A stretch of DNA of 64,000 nucleotides from the IMG/VR virus record IMGVR_UViG_3300002494_000025, positions 1-64,000 of that record. One strand, written 5' to 3'. A program made the position numbers and the translations under genes. This DNA comes from a virus. The notes under the pieces were generated by a model. That model did not search any database and was not told the origin of the DNA. It saw only the letters and a program-made list of their open reading frames with translations. Positions 39,893 to 50,020 of this stretch are shown piece by piece. Position 1 is the first letter of the stretch, and every line of letters begins with the position of its first letter.

Positions 39893-40609
39893 ATGTTGAT
39901 CAATAGTGTATATAGTGATCAAAATAACATTTCTTATACTGTTACAGATGTGTTTAGACCAAATGCGTTTATAGTTAGTTTTACAGAATTCAAAAGTGAT
40001 AGTAAATTGTTTGAACAACTAAATAGTTTTATTAACAAATACTTAAAAGTATGTAATATTATAGATGATGATAAAAATAATAAACCATTCACCGAAATAT
40101 CAAACAATTTTTTTGGTACTAACAATAACAGTAATACTACTACTACTATTACATTCCATCAAAACATGTTACCATTACTTGCAAAAAGTGTAACATTACC
40201 AGATATAAACATTGAAGTAAGTGCAATTGACTTGGGATTATGGAAAACACAAAGAATAGTAAATAGAAAAACATTTGATACTTTCACGATAACATTCCAA
40301 GAGTTACGTGGTTTACCAGTTAGGTTATATTTCTTAAAATGGATGTTTGCGTACATAATAAACCCGTGGAGAGGTTATCATGTATAGCCAGATCTATATA
40401 AATCAATCATCAACGTACAAGTATTAAAGAATATAGATAAATATGATCCACTTTATGTAGTCAAATTCTATGGTTAGTTCCCAACAAATTTGAATGAACT
40501 AATACTATCATATGAAAACAGTGACATTTTAAACACTGAAGTGACATTTGTATACGATTACTTTGATATTGAACAAACACAACCAAAACAAGAAGAACAA
40601 AAAAAATAA
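39893..40609 (+). CDS. tail-tube-like paralogue 6 (TAG = Gln)
   Basis: 238 residues, two in-frame TAG codons, TAA stop; GGTGGTGAT upstream. The core has LAKSVTLPDINIE, then TFDTFTITFQE and a helix with LKWMFAYI and NPWRGY, then KFYGQFPTN and VTFVYDYFDIE. It carries an extra Gln/Lys-rich tail. The last of the gp19-like array before a strong terminator. Confidence 0.7.
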
Positions 40610-40630
40610 CAATCAACAACAAAAACAAAA

Positions 40631-40657
40631 AAGGTGGGGTAATCAAATCCCCACCTT
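40631..40657. terminator. bidirectional terminator
   Basis: AAGGTGGGG and CCCCACCTT, perfect 9-bp stem, 9-nt loop, flanked by A-rich and T-rich runs, between the convergent paralogue 6 gene and the small leftward gene. Confidence 0.85.
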
Positions 40658-40681
40658 AAATTTTATTCATTTACCTAACAA

Positions 40682-40945
40682 TTAGTTAGTGGGTATCACA
40701 ATACTTGGTTTTTGTTGTTGAATTTCTGTAATCCGACTTTTTACATATTCTTCCAACTCTTTATTGAGATCATCAACACTTACATTTAATAATTCTCCTA
40801 CTTTCTTTATCAAAAATTCAATCACAAGACTATCAATGTTTGACTTGTTCAGTAACATTAATACTAACTTTCTCAACTCTTCAATCATAAGTTTTGTTTC
40901 ATCAATATTACCAACATCAGAACCTCCACCAATTATCACACCCAT
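40682..40945 (-). CDS. small helical early protein
   Basis: 87 residues from the ATG at 40945, with GGAGGTG upstream; no in-frame TAG and TAA stop. A glycine-rich start (MGVIIGGG) is followed by helices rich in Leu, Glu and Lys (LMIEELRKLVLMLLNK). It is the only gene of its unit, bounded by early motif copy 2 and a terminator, so it is expressed independently as an early gene embedded in the late region. Function unknown; host takeover or regulation would fit. Confidence 0.6.
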   Translation of the reverse strand: MGVIIGGGSDVGNIDETKLMIEELRKLVLMLLNKSNIDSLVIEFLIKKVGELLNVSVDDLNKELEEYVKSRITEIQQQKPSIVIPTN

Positions 40946-41004
40946 ATAAAACACCTCCTAACTCTTATATATTGTAAGTTCTATATATTTTTAAACACTT
41001 ACAT

Positions 41005-41026
41005 CAATAATATGTATAGTTTTACA
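41005..41026 (-). promoter_or_regulatory. early motif TGTAAA-N8-TATTATT, copy 2
   Basis: Read leftward: TGTAAA (41026-41021), 8 nt, TATTATTG (41012-41005), 60 nt before the start of the small leftward gene. Confidence 0.65.
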
Positions 41027-41084
41027 ATCTGTTTTTAGTAAACTTAAAAATGTATTGTTACAAACAAAATGTGGGGTGACATAA

Positions 41085-42911
41085 ATGTCTACAATAGTTT
41101 TAAACGATTGGAATTTAGTAAGTAAAAATATACTATACGTGGTTAAATAGGTACAAAAATTTTTAAGTAAAAACTTTATGCTTCCTGAAAAGAAAGTTAT
41201 TCTTTCTGGTTACTAGGAGTTTTTTAGTAAATATTTTTTCACTCTTGACAAATATCGACAATTCCTGGAAAAAGTCAATCCACCATTCCTCATATATAAT
41301 ATGTCAGAATTTACAATTAATCGTGGTACATTGAACCATCAGTGGAATACTACTGGTTTTGAATAGGTCGACTTACAAAAATATACACTGTACATCCAAA
41401 AAACATTTGTCAGAATACCAATCAACATTACGTTATACACTGACAGTCGACCACAATTGTTATATTATGTGTCTTTGTTCTTGGCAACTTTTGATGTTCC
41501 ACAGTCAAAAATAGTCGTTCGGTACCCCATCGAAATACCTGATGATGAACCAATCAAAGAAGTAATTAATGAAGAAGTATTCACAGTTCTATCACCCGAT
41601 AACATTACAGACCAGAGTGAATATATATTCGATGACAATATGAGAACGTTCAAACTTACCACGTCATTCACTTTGGAAGGTTATATCTTAACACGTATTA
41701 GATACTATAACAAAATTACACAAGTTAATTTACAATTCTCAAACACATCACAAACCATCCCTGTATAGGAACAAACATTGTATAACGATATTTCACAAAA
41801 TGGTATTGTCATCTCTATTAATACGAACAATACCACAATCCCCCTATTAACTTCTGAAATCATACAACAAACTGACTTGACAAATCCAACAGTTGAAACC
41901 AATAGTATAGAAGTTACTATCACAGACCCAACAAATAATACATCAACTACAGTACCTATTATAAGTAGTAATGAAACTAATACAACAACCGTCGTCAATC
42001 AATCGATAACTGTTAATAAGGATACTATACCATTTACAACTGTAAATAATTCCATCATTACACCAATATTAGAAAACAGTACAAACACAATAAAGTCAAC
42101 AATATATACACATATCAAACAAACAATTTATGACTAGACAATAAATAATAAGATTAACTTACCACAGAATATTATTAATTTAATTAACAATAATGTAATC
42201 ACAATTGAAAATGTATAGACACAAATATAGGAACAAATTGGTAATCAGTTAACACAAACATTTTCAACCAATTTACAAACATCATTAACGGGAACCATAA
42301 CAACTCAATATAATAATGTAATCAGTACTGTATTAAATCAAATCTTGGGACCAAATAATACAATTCCCGTTCAACTTCAAATCACATATAACGAAGATAC
42401 TCAACAACTATCAGTATCAATATAGAATATTAATGATATTCAACAAACAATTAACAATATAGTTACGGGTACTACTGAAAATATATTCAATAACATTACA
42501 AACACAACAATAATTAATGACACTATATCCAATTCATTAACACAAACAATGACACAGTCACAATCAACTTTTACCGTCACCGTAATGAACCCGAATAATA
42601 ATACAATATTAGCTGATAATTCACAGATCACCATATCAAATGAAGTTACTCAAACGTTAAATAATGTACTTGTTAATCAAGTATCAGGTGTTTATTCTAA
42701 TACTATCATGAACAACTACAACAAATTCATTCAAGGAACACAACAATCATCAACACCAATTATTCCACTCTCAAAATTAGAAAACGTAAACCTCAACTAT
42801 AACATTAACGTTAACTATCGTATATCAGAAACAACAAGTATATACACAGTACCACAAACACCAGAAGATTACAATAATAACGAATGGGTTGTTATATCAT
42901 TAAAATTTTAA
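41085..42911 (+). CDS. large Asn/Thr-rich structural protein (TAG = Gln)
   Basis: 608 residues, eight in-frame TAG codons, TAA stop; GGGGTGAC upstream. The first 210 residues look globular. Residues about 225-560 are dominated by Asn, Thr, Ile, Gln and Val, with repeating beta-like strings and Gln/Asn-rich linkers. This is typical of long fibrous or sheath-like phage structural proteins. No enzymatic motif. It follows the gp19-like array and precedes nuclease genes, so a baseplate or fibre role is plausible. Family not recognised. Confidence 0.6.
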
Positions 42912-42926
42912 GTGGGTGGATAAATT

Positions 42927-43406
42927 ATGAGTGGTAGGTACTCACGACAAAAGGGTTATAGAATAGAATATGAACTCACCAAACTTTTACAATCTTATCA
43001 CATTAACAATAAACGTGTACCATTGAGCGGTGGAAGTTGGTTAAAAGGTGATATTATCATTGAACACAATAACAGAACATATATATGTGAAGTAAAAGGT
43101 GGTAGTAACAAATTTAAAATAATATATGACAAATTTCTAACATATAGAGATACAACAAACAAGTCATGTGTCTATCTTGGTGATTATGTTCTGTGTGATA
43201 TCCCAACATTTGTAAAACTTCTAAATAACGAAACAAATATCATTAATAGTATTAGTGACATTTTGAACATAACCAAACTAAATATGATCAATGATTATAT
43301 CGATAAAAAAGATGTATTGTTCATCAAACGTGACAGAAAAGAATATCTGGTAATATTTAGAAAACAACTATTTAACTCATCAAGTGGGGGTGTTACAAAT
43401 GGATAA
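42927..43406 (+). CDS. Hjc-like Holliday junction resolvase / PD-(D/E)XK nuclease
   Basis: 159 residues, no in-frame TAG, TAA stop. The Hjc pattern is visible: RQKGYRIEYELTKLL with Glu14, the loop RVPLSGGSWLKGD with Asp42, and the strand YICEVKGG with Glu55 and Lys57. These are the metal-binding and catalytic residues of archaeal-type resolvases. It would cut four-way junctions in replicating phage DNA before packaging. It is one of the few rightward genes of this block without TAG, and its end overlaps the following TAG-rich gene by 8 nt. Confidence 0.8.
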   Translation: MSGRYSRQKGYRIEYELTKLLQSYHINNKRVPLSGGSWLKGDIIIEHNNRTYICEVKGGSNKFKIIYDKFLTYRDTTNKSCVYLGDYVLCDIPTFVKLLNNETNIINSISDILNITKLNMINDYIDKKDVLFIKRDRKEYLVIFRKQLFNSSSGGVTNG

Positions 43407-43992
43407 TAGTTTCAAAATGGGGTAGTTAAAATATGGTACAATATTGTTATTTCCAGTCAAACCATATGTGTATGATCTAATTTAGAAACATTTTGGTAAA
43501 CCAATTTAGGAATTGTTACTTTAGACATCCGGTGAAAAAGTAATACATTAGGAAATTCTTGTGACTGGTACTATCACACTTGCATAGATCGATAAAGGTG
43601 TACATCTAATTAAAAGATCATTATCAGATTTTAAACATCTTGTACTCGTTAGACACAAAGATATGGATACAGTCTCACTACAAGATTATTTAAATACAGT
43701 ACATAAACATTGGAATGTTCCGTATGATTATGCATCTTTGTTCTTAAACACATTAACACACATTGTTAATAATGTTCCAATTCTTGACCAGATTATTGAA
43801 AAATATATTCATACAAATGTACCATATGAGAATAAACAAATGTATATTTGTTCTGAAACTGTTTAGAGAGTACTTGAAGATTTGAATCTACCATTATTCA
43901 CTGACAGATCACCTGAATACATATCACCAATGGATATATTGAGAAGTCCTAATGTTGATTTGTTATATAAACCAATCGATTTTGAATTGTGA
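43399..43992 (+). CDS. permuted papain-like hydrolase candidate (YiiX/NlpC-P60 superfamily; TAG = Gln)
   Basis: 197 residues, seven in-frame TAG codons, TGA stop, start overlapping the resolvase gene. A strand GTILLFPV, then His50 in KVIHQE, a YDYASLF segment near residue 109 and MYICSETV with Cys151 follow the circularly permuted order (His before Cys) of YiiX-like and related papain-fold enzymes, which act on lipids, peptides or cell-wall crosslinks. Assignment is by motif order. A tail-associated cell-wall or lipid hydrolase, or a virion-maturation protease, would fit a late gene. Confidence 0.5.
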
Positions 43993-44029
43993 CTGTAATA
44001 TACTAATATCTCACACCTGGTGATACATA

Positions 44030-44515
44030 ATGTTTGATGTACCACTATCAGAAATATCCGAAATTCATTTTAAACCACATAACACAATCTCATTTATTAA
44101 AGTTGTAACAAAATCAAATAAAATTCGTATACACAATTTACATCACTATCCAATTAACAATATATTGTTATCTTTGGAAACATATTTGTATTCATACGAA
44201 CAATTAATGTTTAACATAAAAGAAGATTTGTAGTACACTATATTTGTCGAAATAAAACACTATGTTGAAAATAAATTATGGAAACAAAACTCACATTTAC
44301 ACATACCTTATAAGTTTGAATTAAAAAATATCAAAACAAATAAAATCAGAACATTAGATACTAACATTATTTTTAAAACGTATCAGGTTGAAAACAAGGA
44401 CTATTTGATTTATAAATCTTTACGTGTTAATTGGAATACATGTTACGATATGAATGATATAAAACATGATATAAAACAGAATGAAGAAATTGATGGTGTC
44501 AACAGTAGTCAATAA
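44030..44515 (+). CDS. unknown late protein, last of the rightward late block (TAG = Gln)
   Basis: 161 residues; one TAG at codon 68 joins two open segments, TAA stop. Standard-code reading would give a 67-residue product. Basic, alpha/beta, with paired strands around NKIRIHNLHHYP and KFELKNIKTNKIR. No recognised family. Weak GGTGAT ribosome binding site. It is followed by hairpin repeats and a terminator. Confidence 0.55.
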
Positions 44516-44519
44516 AAGT

Positions 44520-44583
44520 GTACGATTTTATCAAATTTAGTCGGTAAAAACGTACGATTTTATCGAATTTGGTCGATAAAATT
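44520..44583. repeat. two tandem 32-bp units each with a TTTTATC/GRTAAAA hairpin
   Basis: Units 44520-44551 and 44552-44583 begin GTACGATTTTATC and differ at a few positions. In unit 2, TTTTATCGA (44558-44566) pairs perfectly with TCGATAAAA (44573-44581). Placed between a convergent gene pair, just before a terminator. Operator, RNA element or protein-binding site. Confidence 0.65.
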
Positions 44584-44606
44584 CGACACTATGTACTTAT
44601 ATAACA

Positions 44607-44635
44607 AAAGGGGGTCGATTCACTCAACCCCCTTT
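44607..44635. terminator. bidirectional terminator
   Basis: AAAGGGGGT (44607-44615) with ACCCCCTTT (44627-44635), between convergent genes. Confidence 0.8.
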
Positions 44636-44667
44636 CATATTAGTTATTCACTTGTCATTCAAACTAC

Positions 44668-44928
44668 TTATCGTAACTTCAAATTTTCAACATTATTAAT
44701 TCTTTTTTTGAACCATTCATATATTTGGTAACCGTTATAACCATACAAACGTAGTTCAGAAACGATTGTTGATATCAATTCTTCAAAAAGTTGATTGACT
44801 TCAGAGTTAGTGTTTATCTGAGACTGTAACTCATTCAAAAATGTACCAATTTTATATATTTTTTTATTTTCATTGAACCTAATAATTTCATTCATTATAT
44901 CAATTTCATACTTTCTTACTGTACTCAC
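44668..44928 (-). CDS. small helical early protein
   Basis: 86 residues from a GTG start with GGGGGT upstream; no TAG, TAA stop. Predicted helical, charged, with a C-terminal KKRINNVENLKLR. The last gene of the leftward unit SbcD-like, unknown, unknown, this gene. Function unknown. Confidence 0.5.
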   Translation of the reverse strand: MSTVRKYEIDIMNEIIRFNENKKIYKIGTFLNELQSQINTNSEVNQLFEELISTIVSELRLYGYNGYQIYEWFKKRINNVENLKLR

Positions 44929-44944
44929 ACAGTTACCCCCTCAT

Positions 44945-45361
44945 TTACACTTCAACTTGGTCTTTTACAAAATATGCAACTTCGATTCTACCAGATGTCA
45001 TTAGTTGTGTTGCAATAATCCAATATAAATCATTTCTATAATCAATCGTCAGAAATGATGTATAGGGATTGTATGAGAATGTAAACTTATATTTATTGGT
45101 GCCCAGTGTGTCAACATTTACGTTTTCTACTGTGAAATCAAATGGTGGACGTATTAAAATGAGTTCCAACGTTGCACCTTTTCGTATTTGTGGATATCTC
45201 ATGTACAATCTATAACCATAATGTTTGGGTTTTGGTAGTTCCATCATAGAACCAGGATTCAATACATATTTATAAGGTTCAACATTATGGTTCTTCCACC
45301 AACCCATTCGATAATACGAACTTAAATAATCATACATCGTTCTTTCAATATCTCTACTCAC
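44945..45361 (-). CDS. unknown early protein, aromatic-rich
   Basis: 138 residues from a GTG start one base after the preceding stop, so probably translationally coupled; no TAG, TAA stop. Rich in Tyr, Trp and Pro, with YYRMGWWKNH near residue 16 and many beta-like stretches. No family recognised. Part of the SbcD-like operon. Confidence 0.5.
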   Translation of the reverse strand: MSRDIERTMYDYLSSYYRMGWWKNHNVEPYKYVLNPGSMMELPKPKHYGYRLYMRYPQIRKGATLELILIRPPFDFTVENVNVDTLGTNKYKFTFSYNPYTSFLTIDYRNDLYWIIATQLMTSGRIEVAYFVKDQVEV

Positions 45362-45362
45362 T

Positions 45363-46046
45363 TTATTCCACCACCTTTACCTTTTCTTTAAAAATTAATT
45401 CCACCGACTTAATAATATCTATAGGGATGTAATCACTACACATGTTTAAGTTGTCAAGTATCTTTTTCGAATTAGAACGTTTATAAATATTTTTGTTACG
45501 ATTGCTATACGTATGAAACAACGTGTAATTATCGGTTAAAATTTCACCTAGTAGGGTACGAATGTTGTTAACAACTACACTAACTGGTATATCGATGTAA
45601 TGATTCACAAACAAATTACCAGTGTTGACACTAAAAAATGTTGTAATCGTTAAATATCCGGTTTCTTTACTCCCAAAGATACTTCGAATTTGTTGTTTGA
45701 TACTTGTACTTGATACTATGTTATCTATTCCAAGTTTCTGTAGTTTATACTGTATTATATCTACGTTGTTATCGTCATAAACCGAGTAAACGTAGTAAAT
45801 AAAAAGTTCATTAACATTAAATTTATTTGTTGCAATTAAAAAGTTTTTGTTAAACATGTCATTCTTGTCAAACACAAGGTACAGTGTAATAAATGTATCT
45901 TTTTCTCTATTGAAGAACACATACATATATTGTTTATTTTTTGTGAAAGATGTAATGTTAATTGGTTGGAATAACGAAACACTTGTAGTAACAAGTAACC
46001 CTGTAGTTATATCAATATTTGGTGTAACGATTGAGATTGATTCCAT
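45363..46046 (-). CDS. unknown early protein
   Basis: 227 residues from an ATG with GGGGTGAT upstream, 4 nt after the SbcD-like gene; no TAG, TAA stop. Beta-rich N-terminal half, mixed C-terminal half ending in a basic region. No recognised motif. The tight junctions place it in the same transcript as the nuclease, so a role in DNA metabolism is possible. Confidence 0.5.
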   Translation of the reverse strand: MESISIVTPNIDITTGLLVTTSVSLFQPINITSFTKNKQYMYVFFNREKDTFITLYLVFDKNDMFNKNFLIATNKFNVNELFIYYVYSVYDDNNVDIIQYKLQKLGIDNIVSSTSIKQQIRSIFGSKETGYLTITTFFSVNTGNLFVNHYIDIPVSVVVNNIRTLLGEILTDNYTLFHTYSNRNKNIYKRSNSKKILDNLNMCSDYIPIDIIKSVELIFKEKVKVVE

Positions 46047-46050
46047 TTTA

Positions 46051-47229
46051 TCACCCCTGTTGATTGGATAATGAATTTAAATTTACAACATATGTATTGA
46101 ACAAATTGATCAACAACTCTTCATCATATGTAATTCCTTTGTTCCTTAAACTTTGGATATATTCCATAAGATATTCAACAAAATACTCTTCAAAAGTAAG
46201 ATACTTTTCTTCTACAATTTCAGTTTCTTGTTGTAATTTATTATCTTTTAATAAATTACTTAATGTTATTAACTTTTTTACATGAGAATTATTACTTAGT
46301 TTATTGATTACAACATCATCAATATTTGAATTATCTGTTAGATGTAGTTTAACAACGTATAGATGATGGTTATCATTTAAAAATGGTTCATACTTATCAT
46401 ACTCATTACTCATAAACTCTAAATACTTAACTTGGTGTGGCCACTCATTAAATGTTAATTGATATGTGTTAAGATCAAATTCATAATATCCGTATATATT
46501 ATTATGTACCGTTGTTTTTTCACTAAAACTCTTTGGGAAACATGTAATAACATAATAATTATCATCTGGAATTCGAATATCCTTAGTGTGATAATGTCCT
46601 TGAAAGAACTTGTAATTGAGGTTACTCGTTTGTAGGAACATTCTCAACTCGTTGTAATTGAGATAATGTGGATTGTTAGTTACATCAACATTTTCAAATT
46701 GTGTAATAATTTCTGAAATTTCAGCATGTGATATAAACAAATGTAATGACCGATTGTGATATGTATTTGTGGTTATAACATTTTTTATTTTCTCAATTAC
46801 GATATCAGTCAGTGTATTATCAACAATATCTTTGAAGAACTCTTTGGGGTAATATGGAATAAAATGGATATACAGGTCTGGAGAAAATTGAATTGTGGAA
46901 ACTTCCTTCACAGTAATCGTACGTTTATACGTACTTAACAGATTAGTTACATTGACAATTTGATTCATTATATCGTGATTTCCGTTGATTAAGTATACTT
47001 TCTTAAACAAACTAACTATTTTACCGTACAATAGCATATCAAAGTACGTAATTTTACTAATATTATCGAACAAATCACCCCCAATTAATAAAACATCTTC
47101 ATTAGGGGTTAGTTGTAAATTTAAAAAACTTTTCAATAATTGAATACTTCTTTCTGACATACTTTTTTTATTACTAAACAATGTGTTACTCTGTGTGATA
47201 TGTAAATCCGATACTATGTACAATTTCAA
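46051..47229 (-). CDS. SbcD/Mre11-like nuclease (T4 gp47-like)
   Basis: 392 residues from a TTG start with GGGGG 7 nt upstream; no TAG, TGA stop. The metallophosphoesterase motifs are complete: SDLH (Asp8, His10), GGDLFD (Asp52), GNHD (Asn84, His85), a later SHAE and GHYH. They bind two metals in Mre11/SbcD nucleases. The C-terminal third is helical and would contact the Rad50-like partner coded at 34.5-36.2 kb. It acts in end processing and recombination-dependent replication. First gene of a four-gene early unit. Confidence 0.9.
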   Translation of the reverse strand: MKLYIVSDLHITQSNTLFSNKKSMSERSIQLLKSFLNLQLTPNEDVLLIGGDLFDNISKITYFDMLLYGKIVSLFKKVYLINGNHDIMNQIVNVTNLLSTYKRTITVKEVSTIQFSPDLYIHFIPYYPKEFFKDIVDNTLTDIVIEKIKNVITTNTYHNRSLHLFISHAEISEIITQFENVDVTNNPHYLNYNELRMFLQTSNLNYKFFQGHYHTKDIRIPDDNYYVITCFPKSFSEKTTVHNNIYGYYEFDLNTYQLTFNEWPHQVKYLEFMSNEYDKYEPFLNDNHHLYVVKLHLTDNSNIDDVVINKLSNNSHVKKLITLSNLLKDNKLQQETEIVEEKYLTFEEYFVEYLMEYIQSLRNKGITYDEELLINLFNTYVVNLNSLSNQQG

Positions 47230-47272
47230 ATTTCAACCCCCCTTTATTTTTTTATTCCATATTGTGTTACAT

Positions 47273-47295
47273 TAATAATATGTTATATTTTTACA
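47273..47295 (-). promoter_or_regulatory. early motif TGTAAA-N9-TATTATTA, copy 3
   Basis: Read leftward: TGTAAA (47295-47290), 9 nt, TATTATTA (47280-47273), 43 nt before the SbcD-like start, in the 70-nt gap after the polymerase gene. Confidence 0.65.
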
Positions 47296-47299
47296 AAAT

Positions 47300-49939
47300 T
47301 TAAATTATTCCCCCGAATAATGTGTACAGTTGTTGAACATTGTTATTGGTTGTTACAGTACTCAGTATATCGTTAATAATTTTTTCAGACATAAAACTTT
47401 CAAATCGTCTAACAAACTGTTCATAGATTGAAAGATAATCGACTTTTATTGTTTTGTCATTAGTTAGAATTTCTTTTACAATCTTGGTATCATTTTCCTT
47501 AAATGAAAGGTAACCACTTATTTCAGTAACCTTTTTTCGTTTCTCATTAAAAATTTCTCTTGCCACATTAAAATATTTTGATGTATTAAGTATTTTTACA
47601 GGAATTACATAAATTTTTTGACCAATAAGTTCGTTATCGTCATAATCAATATCCATAACATCTTCCGCGATATACTTGAATAACTTCCAACCACGTAGAT
47701 GATATGGATCAACTTTATACTCCAGCGTTGTAAGTGTTTTCGACTCTGCAATTTCTTCAAGATGTGTAGTTTCAAGTTCGTTATAAATTTGTACAAATAA
47801 ATCCTTCATGTCTTTTTCAGATATATTATCATTGGTTACAAGTAACATAAACAATTGACGTAGTTTATTTTTCAAAAATTGTGGAAAATCAGACCTTGCC
47901 AAGTCAACACCTTTATATATTTCCTTCCCATGGTAATCAAACCCGTAGTAACGTTTTTTCACACCAAAGAATTTTACACGTTTAAACACTTTATCAATTT
48001 CCATTCTCAGTGTATTGATTTGTCTTAGTTCTTCATCACTTATATTCTGTATAATTTCCTTCAAAAAATCTGGTATTTTGTTATTTACATGTTCCCTTAT
48101 ACGTTCAGCACATACTAATGTAACTTCTTCGTTATCCATTATTACCGGATTTATAAATATAAACTCGATAAATACACTGTCTGTATCACCGTATACTACT
48201 TTAGTTAAAAATGTATACTTAAACCCATTTATATCTTCTCTCCAAGTTTTATCATCAACATAGTCAATAACACTTCTTATCAAATACCTTCCTACAGATG
48301 TAATTGATAGTGCAACATCTGTATTGTAAAATGTAAAATATTTTGTTCCGAACACCCCATAAATACTATTTGCCAAAATTTTATAGTTTAGTTGTCTATT
48401 ATAGTATTCCATATTATCGGGGTGTTCTTTACTTAGTTTCTTATAGTAGAATCTCATTTCTAATATATTTCTTATCATCTTTCGTATAAGTGTATCTTTT
48501 TGTAAGAAGTATACGTCACGAACACCTGTTAATTCTTTGTTGATATGTGTATATTTCACAGGTTCTGTGGGTTTCTTTACTGGTTGGATATCTATACTGC
48601 ATGTCAGTATTATATTTGGGTATAGTGATGCAAAGTCTAAGACTACGACGTTTTTATGTACTCCATCATCCGGGGTATGTACATATGCACCGGTGTAACT
48701 TTCATCGTTGTTTTCCTCGGGATCTATATTCTTTACACCAGACGTAAAAGGCAACAACACATTTTCCTTCCATGCAAATAGATTCAAATAACCTTCGACT
48801 GTGTATAAGGTACTCATGAGTTTATCAAGATTTATTGGAACAATTTCGTTAAATGAATTCAACAGTGTAATTAATTTTAATTTTTCTTCGAGTTTGACCA
48901 GTATCTCAACATCACGTATTATGTAACTTAAAAAACGTTTGTAATCATCAATATGTAGATATCCCATCTTTTCTGTTTTTCCAAATTCTAATCCATTGAT
49001 TTTTGCAATATTATCCAGACCCCAACTTGTTGGTGTCTCTGGTATAAATTTTTCGTATAATTCTTTATAATCAATGAAATAAATCATTGGTACATTTATG
49101 TAATATACAACACCACGTCCACCTTGTGCAAATTCCTTAAAGTATGGTTTACTTATCTTATACTCATTGGAATCAAAGGATAAAAAATCATTGAATAATC
49201 CATGTTGAATCAGTCGTTTGACCAAGTATGGAATATCATACATGTTAGAAAACCATCCTGTAATTATGGATGGTTTTTGTATTTTCACATAAATTAAAAA
49301 TTTATCCAACAAGTCCACTTCATCTTTTGCAATGGTGATTTTAGTCTTTATGTTGTACTGTTGGTGGTATTCTCTTTCATATTCAATTACATCCTTAGGA
49401 TTATTAACTTTAATAAATTCAGTGTTAATGATAGTATAATACGTATTGTCGGTATTGTTATACCAGGTGATAGAAGTAATTGGCATCATCGCTTGTTGAG
49501 GTTTGTTCCATCCGTGTTTAAGTGCTTCCGGTGTAGAATACACTTCTATGTCCAACATCCAATATGTTCTATCGAATTGAATATCCTCAACAGTAAACAA
49601 TCCTACATCTTTAATAAAATTTCCCACAATAAGTTTTCGCTTTTTCAACCCTGCTAAATATCTCACAAATTCATTCTTAAATTCTCTAAATGCATAATAA
49701 TCATGTTTGTCATCTTTTAGAAAGACTTCATAAATTGATTCACCATTCAACCCAGTAAAGTTTGTCTTTTTTACACCGATATTAATGTTTTTCTCCTTCA
49801 AAAATGATTTCAAATACTGTAAACCTTCCTCTACCAAATAGAAGGAAGGTTTCATTTTAAGAATATTTAGTTTATCTTCCGTCGTGTGTATCAAAAATTG
49901 ATATTTATCTTTATCATAATACAAATTCTTAATTTTCAT
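47300..49939 (-). CDS. family B DNA polymerase
   Basis: 879 residues from the ATG at 49939, 9 nt after AGGAGGG; an ATG three codons earlier sits on the ribosome binding site. No TAG, TAA stop. Proofreading exonuclease motifs: LDIEVYS (about 130), an N-x-x-x-D motif in WFSNMYDIPYL, and YIIRDVEIL. Polymerase motifs: LDFASLYPNII (A, about 432), KILANSIYGVFG (B, about 517) and VYGDTDSVFIEF (C, about 582). All catalytic acids are present, so it should be an active replicase with proofreading. It works with the sliding clamp coded at 57.8-59.0 kb. Confidence 0.95.
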   Translation of the reverse strand: MKIKNLYYDKDKYQFLIHTTEDKLNILKMKPSFYLVEEGLQYLKSFLKEKNINIGVKKTNFTGLNGESIYEVFLKDDKHDYYAFREFKNEFVRYLAGLKKRKLIVGNFIKDVGLFTVEDIQFDRTYWMLDIEVYSTPEALKHGWNKPQQAMMPITSITWYNNTDNTYYTIINTEFIKVNNPKDVIEYEREYHQQYNIKTKITIAKDEVDLLDKFLIYVKIQKPSIITGWFSNMYDIPYLVKRLIQHGLFNDFLSFDSNEYKISKPYFKEFAQGGRGVVYYINVPMIYFIDYKELYEKFIPETPTSWGLDNIAKINGLEFGKTEKMGYLHIDDYKRFLSYIIRDVEILVKLEEKLKLITLLNSFNEIVPINLDKLMSTLYTVEGYLNLFAWKENVLLPFTSGVKNIDPEENNDESYTGAYVHTPDDGVHKNVVVLDFASLYPNIILTCSIDIQPVKKPTEPVKYTHINKELTGVRDVYFLQKDTLIRKMIRNILEMRFYYKKLSKEHPDNMEYYNRQLNYKILANSIYGVFGTKYFTFYNTDVALSITSVGRYLIRSVIDYVDDKTWREDINGFKYTFLTKVVYGDTDSVFIEFIFINPVIMDNEEVTLVCAERIREHVNNKIPDFLKEIIQNISDEELRQINTLRMEIDKVFKRVKFFGVKKRYYGFDYHGKEIYKGVDLARSDFPQFLKNKLRQLFMLLVTNDNISEKDMKDLFVQIYNELETTHLEEIAESKTLTTLEYKVDPYHLRGWKLFKYIAEDVMDIDYDDNELIGQKIYVIPVKILNTSKYFNVAREIFNEKRKKVTEISGYLSFKENDTKIVKEILTNDKTIKVDYLSIYEQFVRRFESFMSEKIINDILSTVTTNNNVQQLYTLFGGII

Positions 49940-49981
49940 ATAAACCATCCCTCCTCAACATATAAACAATTCTGTCTCTAA

Positions 49982-50003
49982 TAATAATATGTTGACATTT
50001 ACA
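49982..50003 (-). promoter_or_regulatory. early motif TGTAAA-N8-TATTATTA, copy 4
   Basis: Read leftward: TGTAAA (50003-49998), 8 nt, TATTATTA (49989-49982), 43 nt before the polymerase start. Confidence 0.7.
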
Positions 50004-50020
50004 ATTTTACTTAAAAAAAG

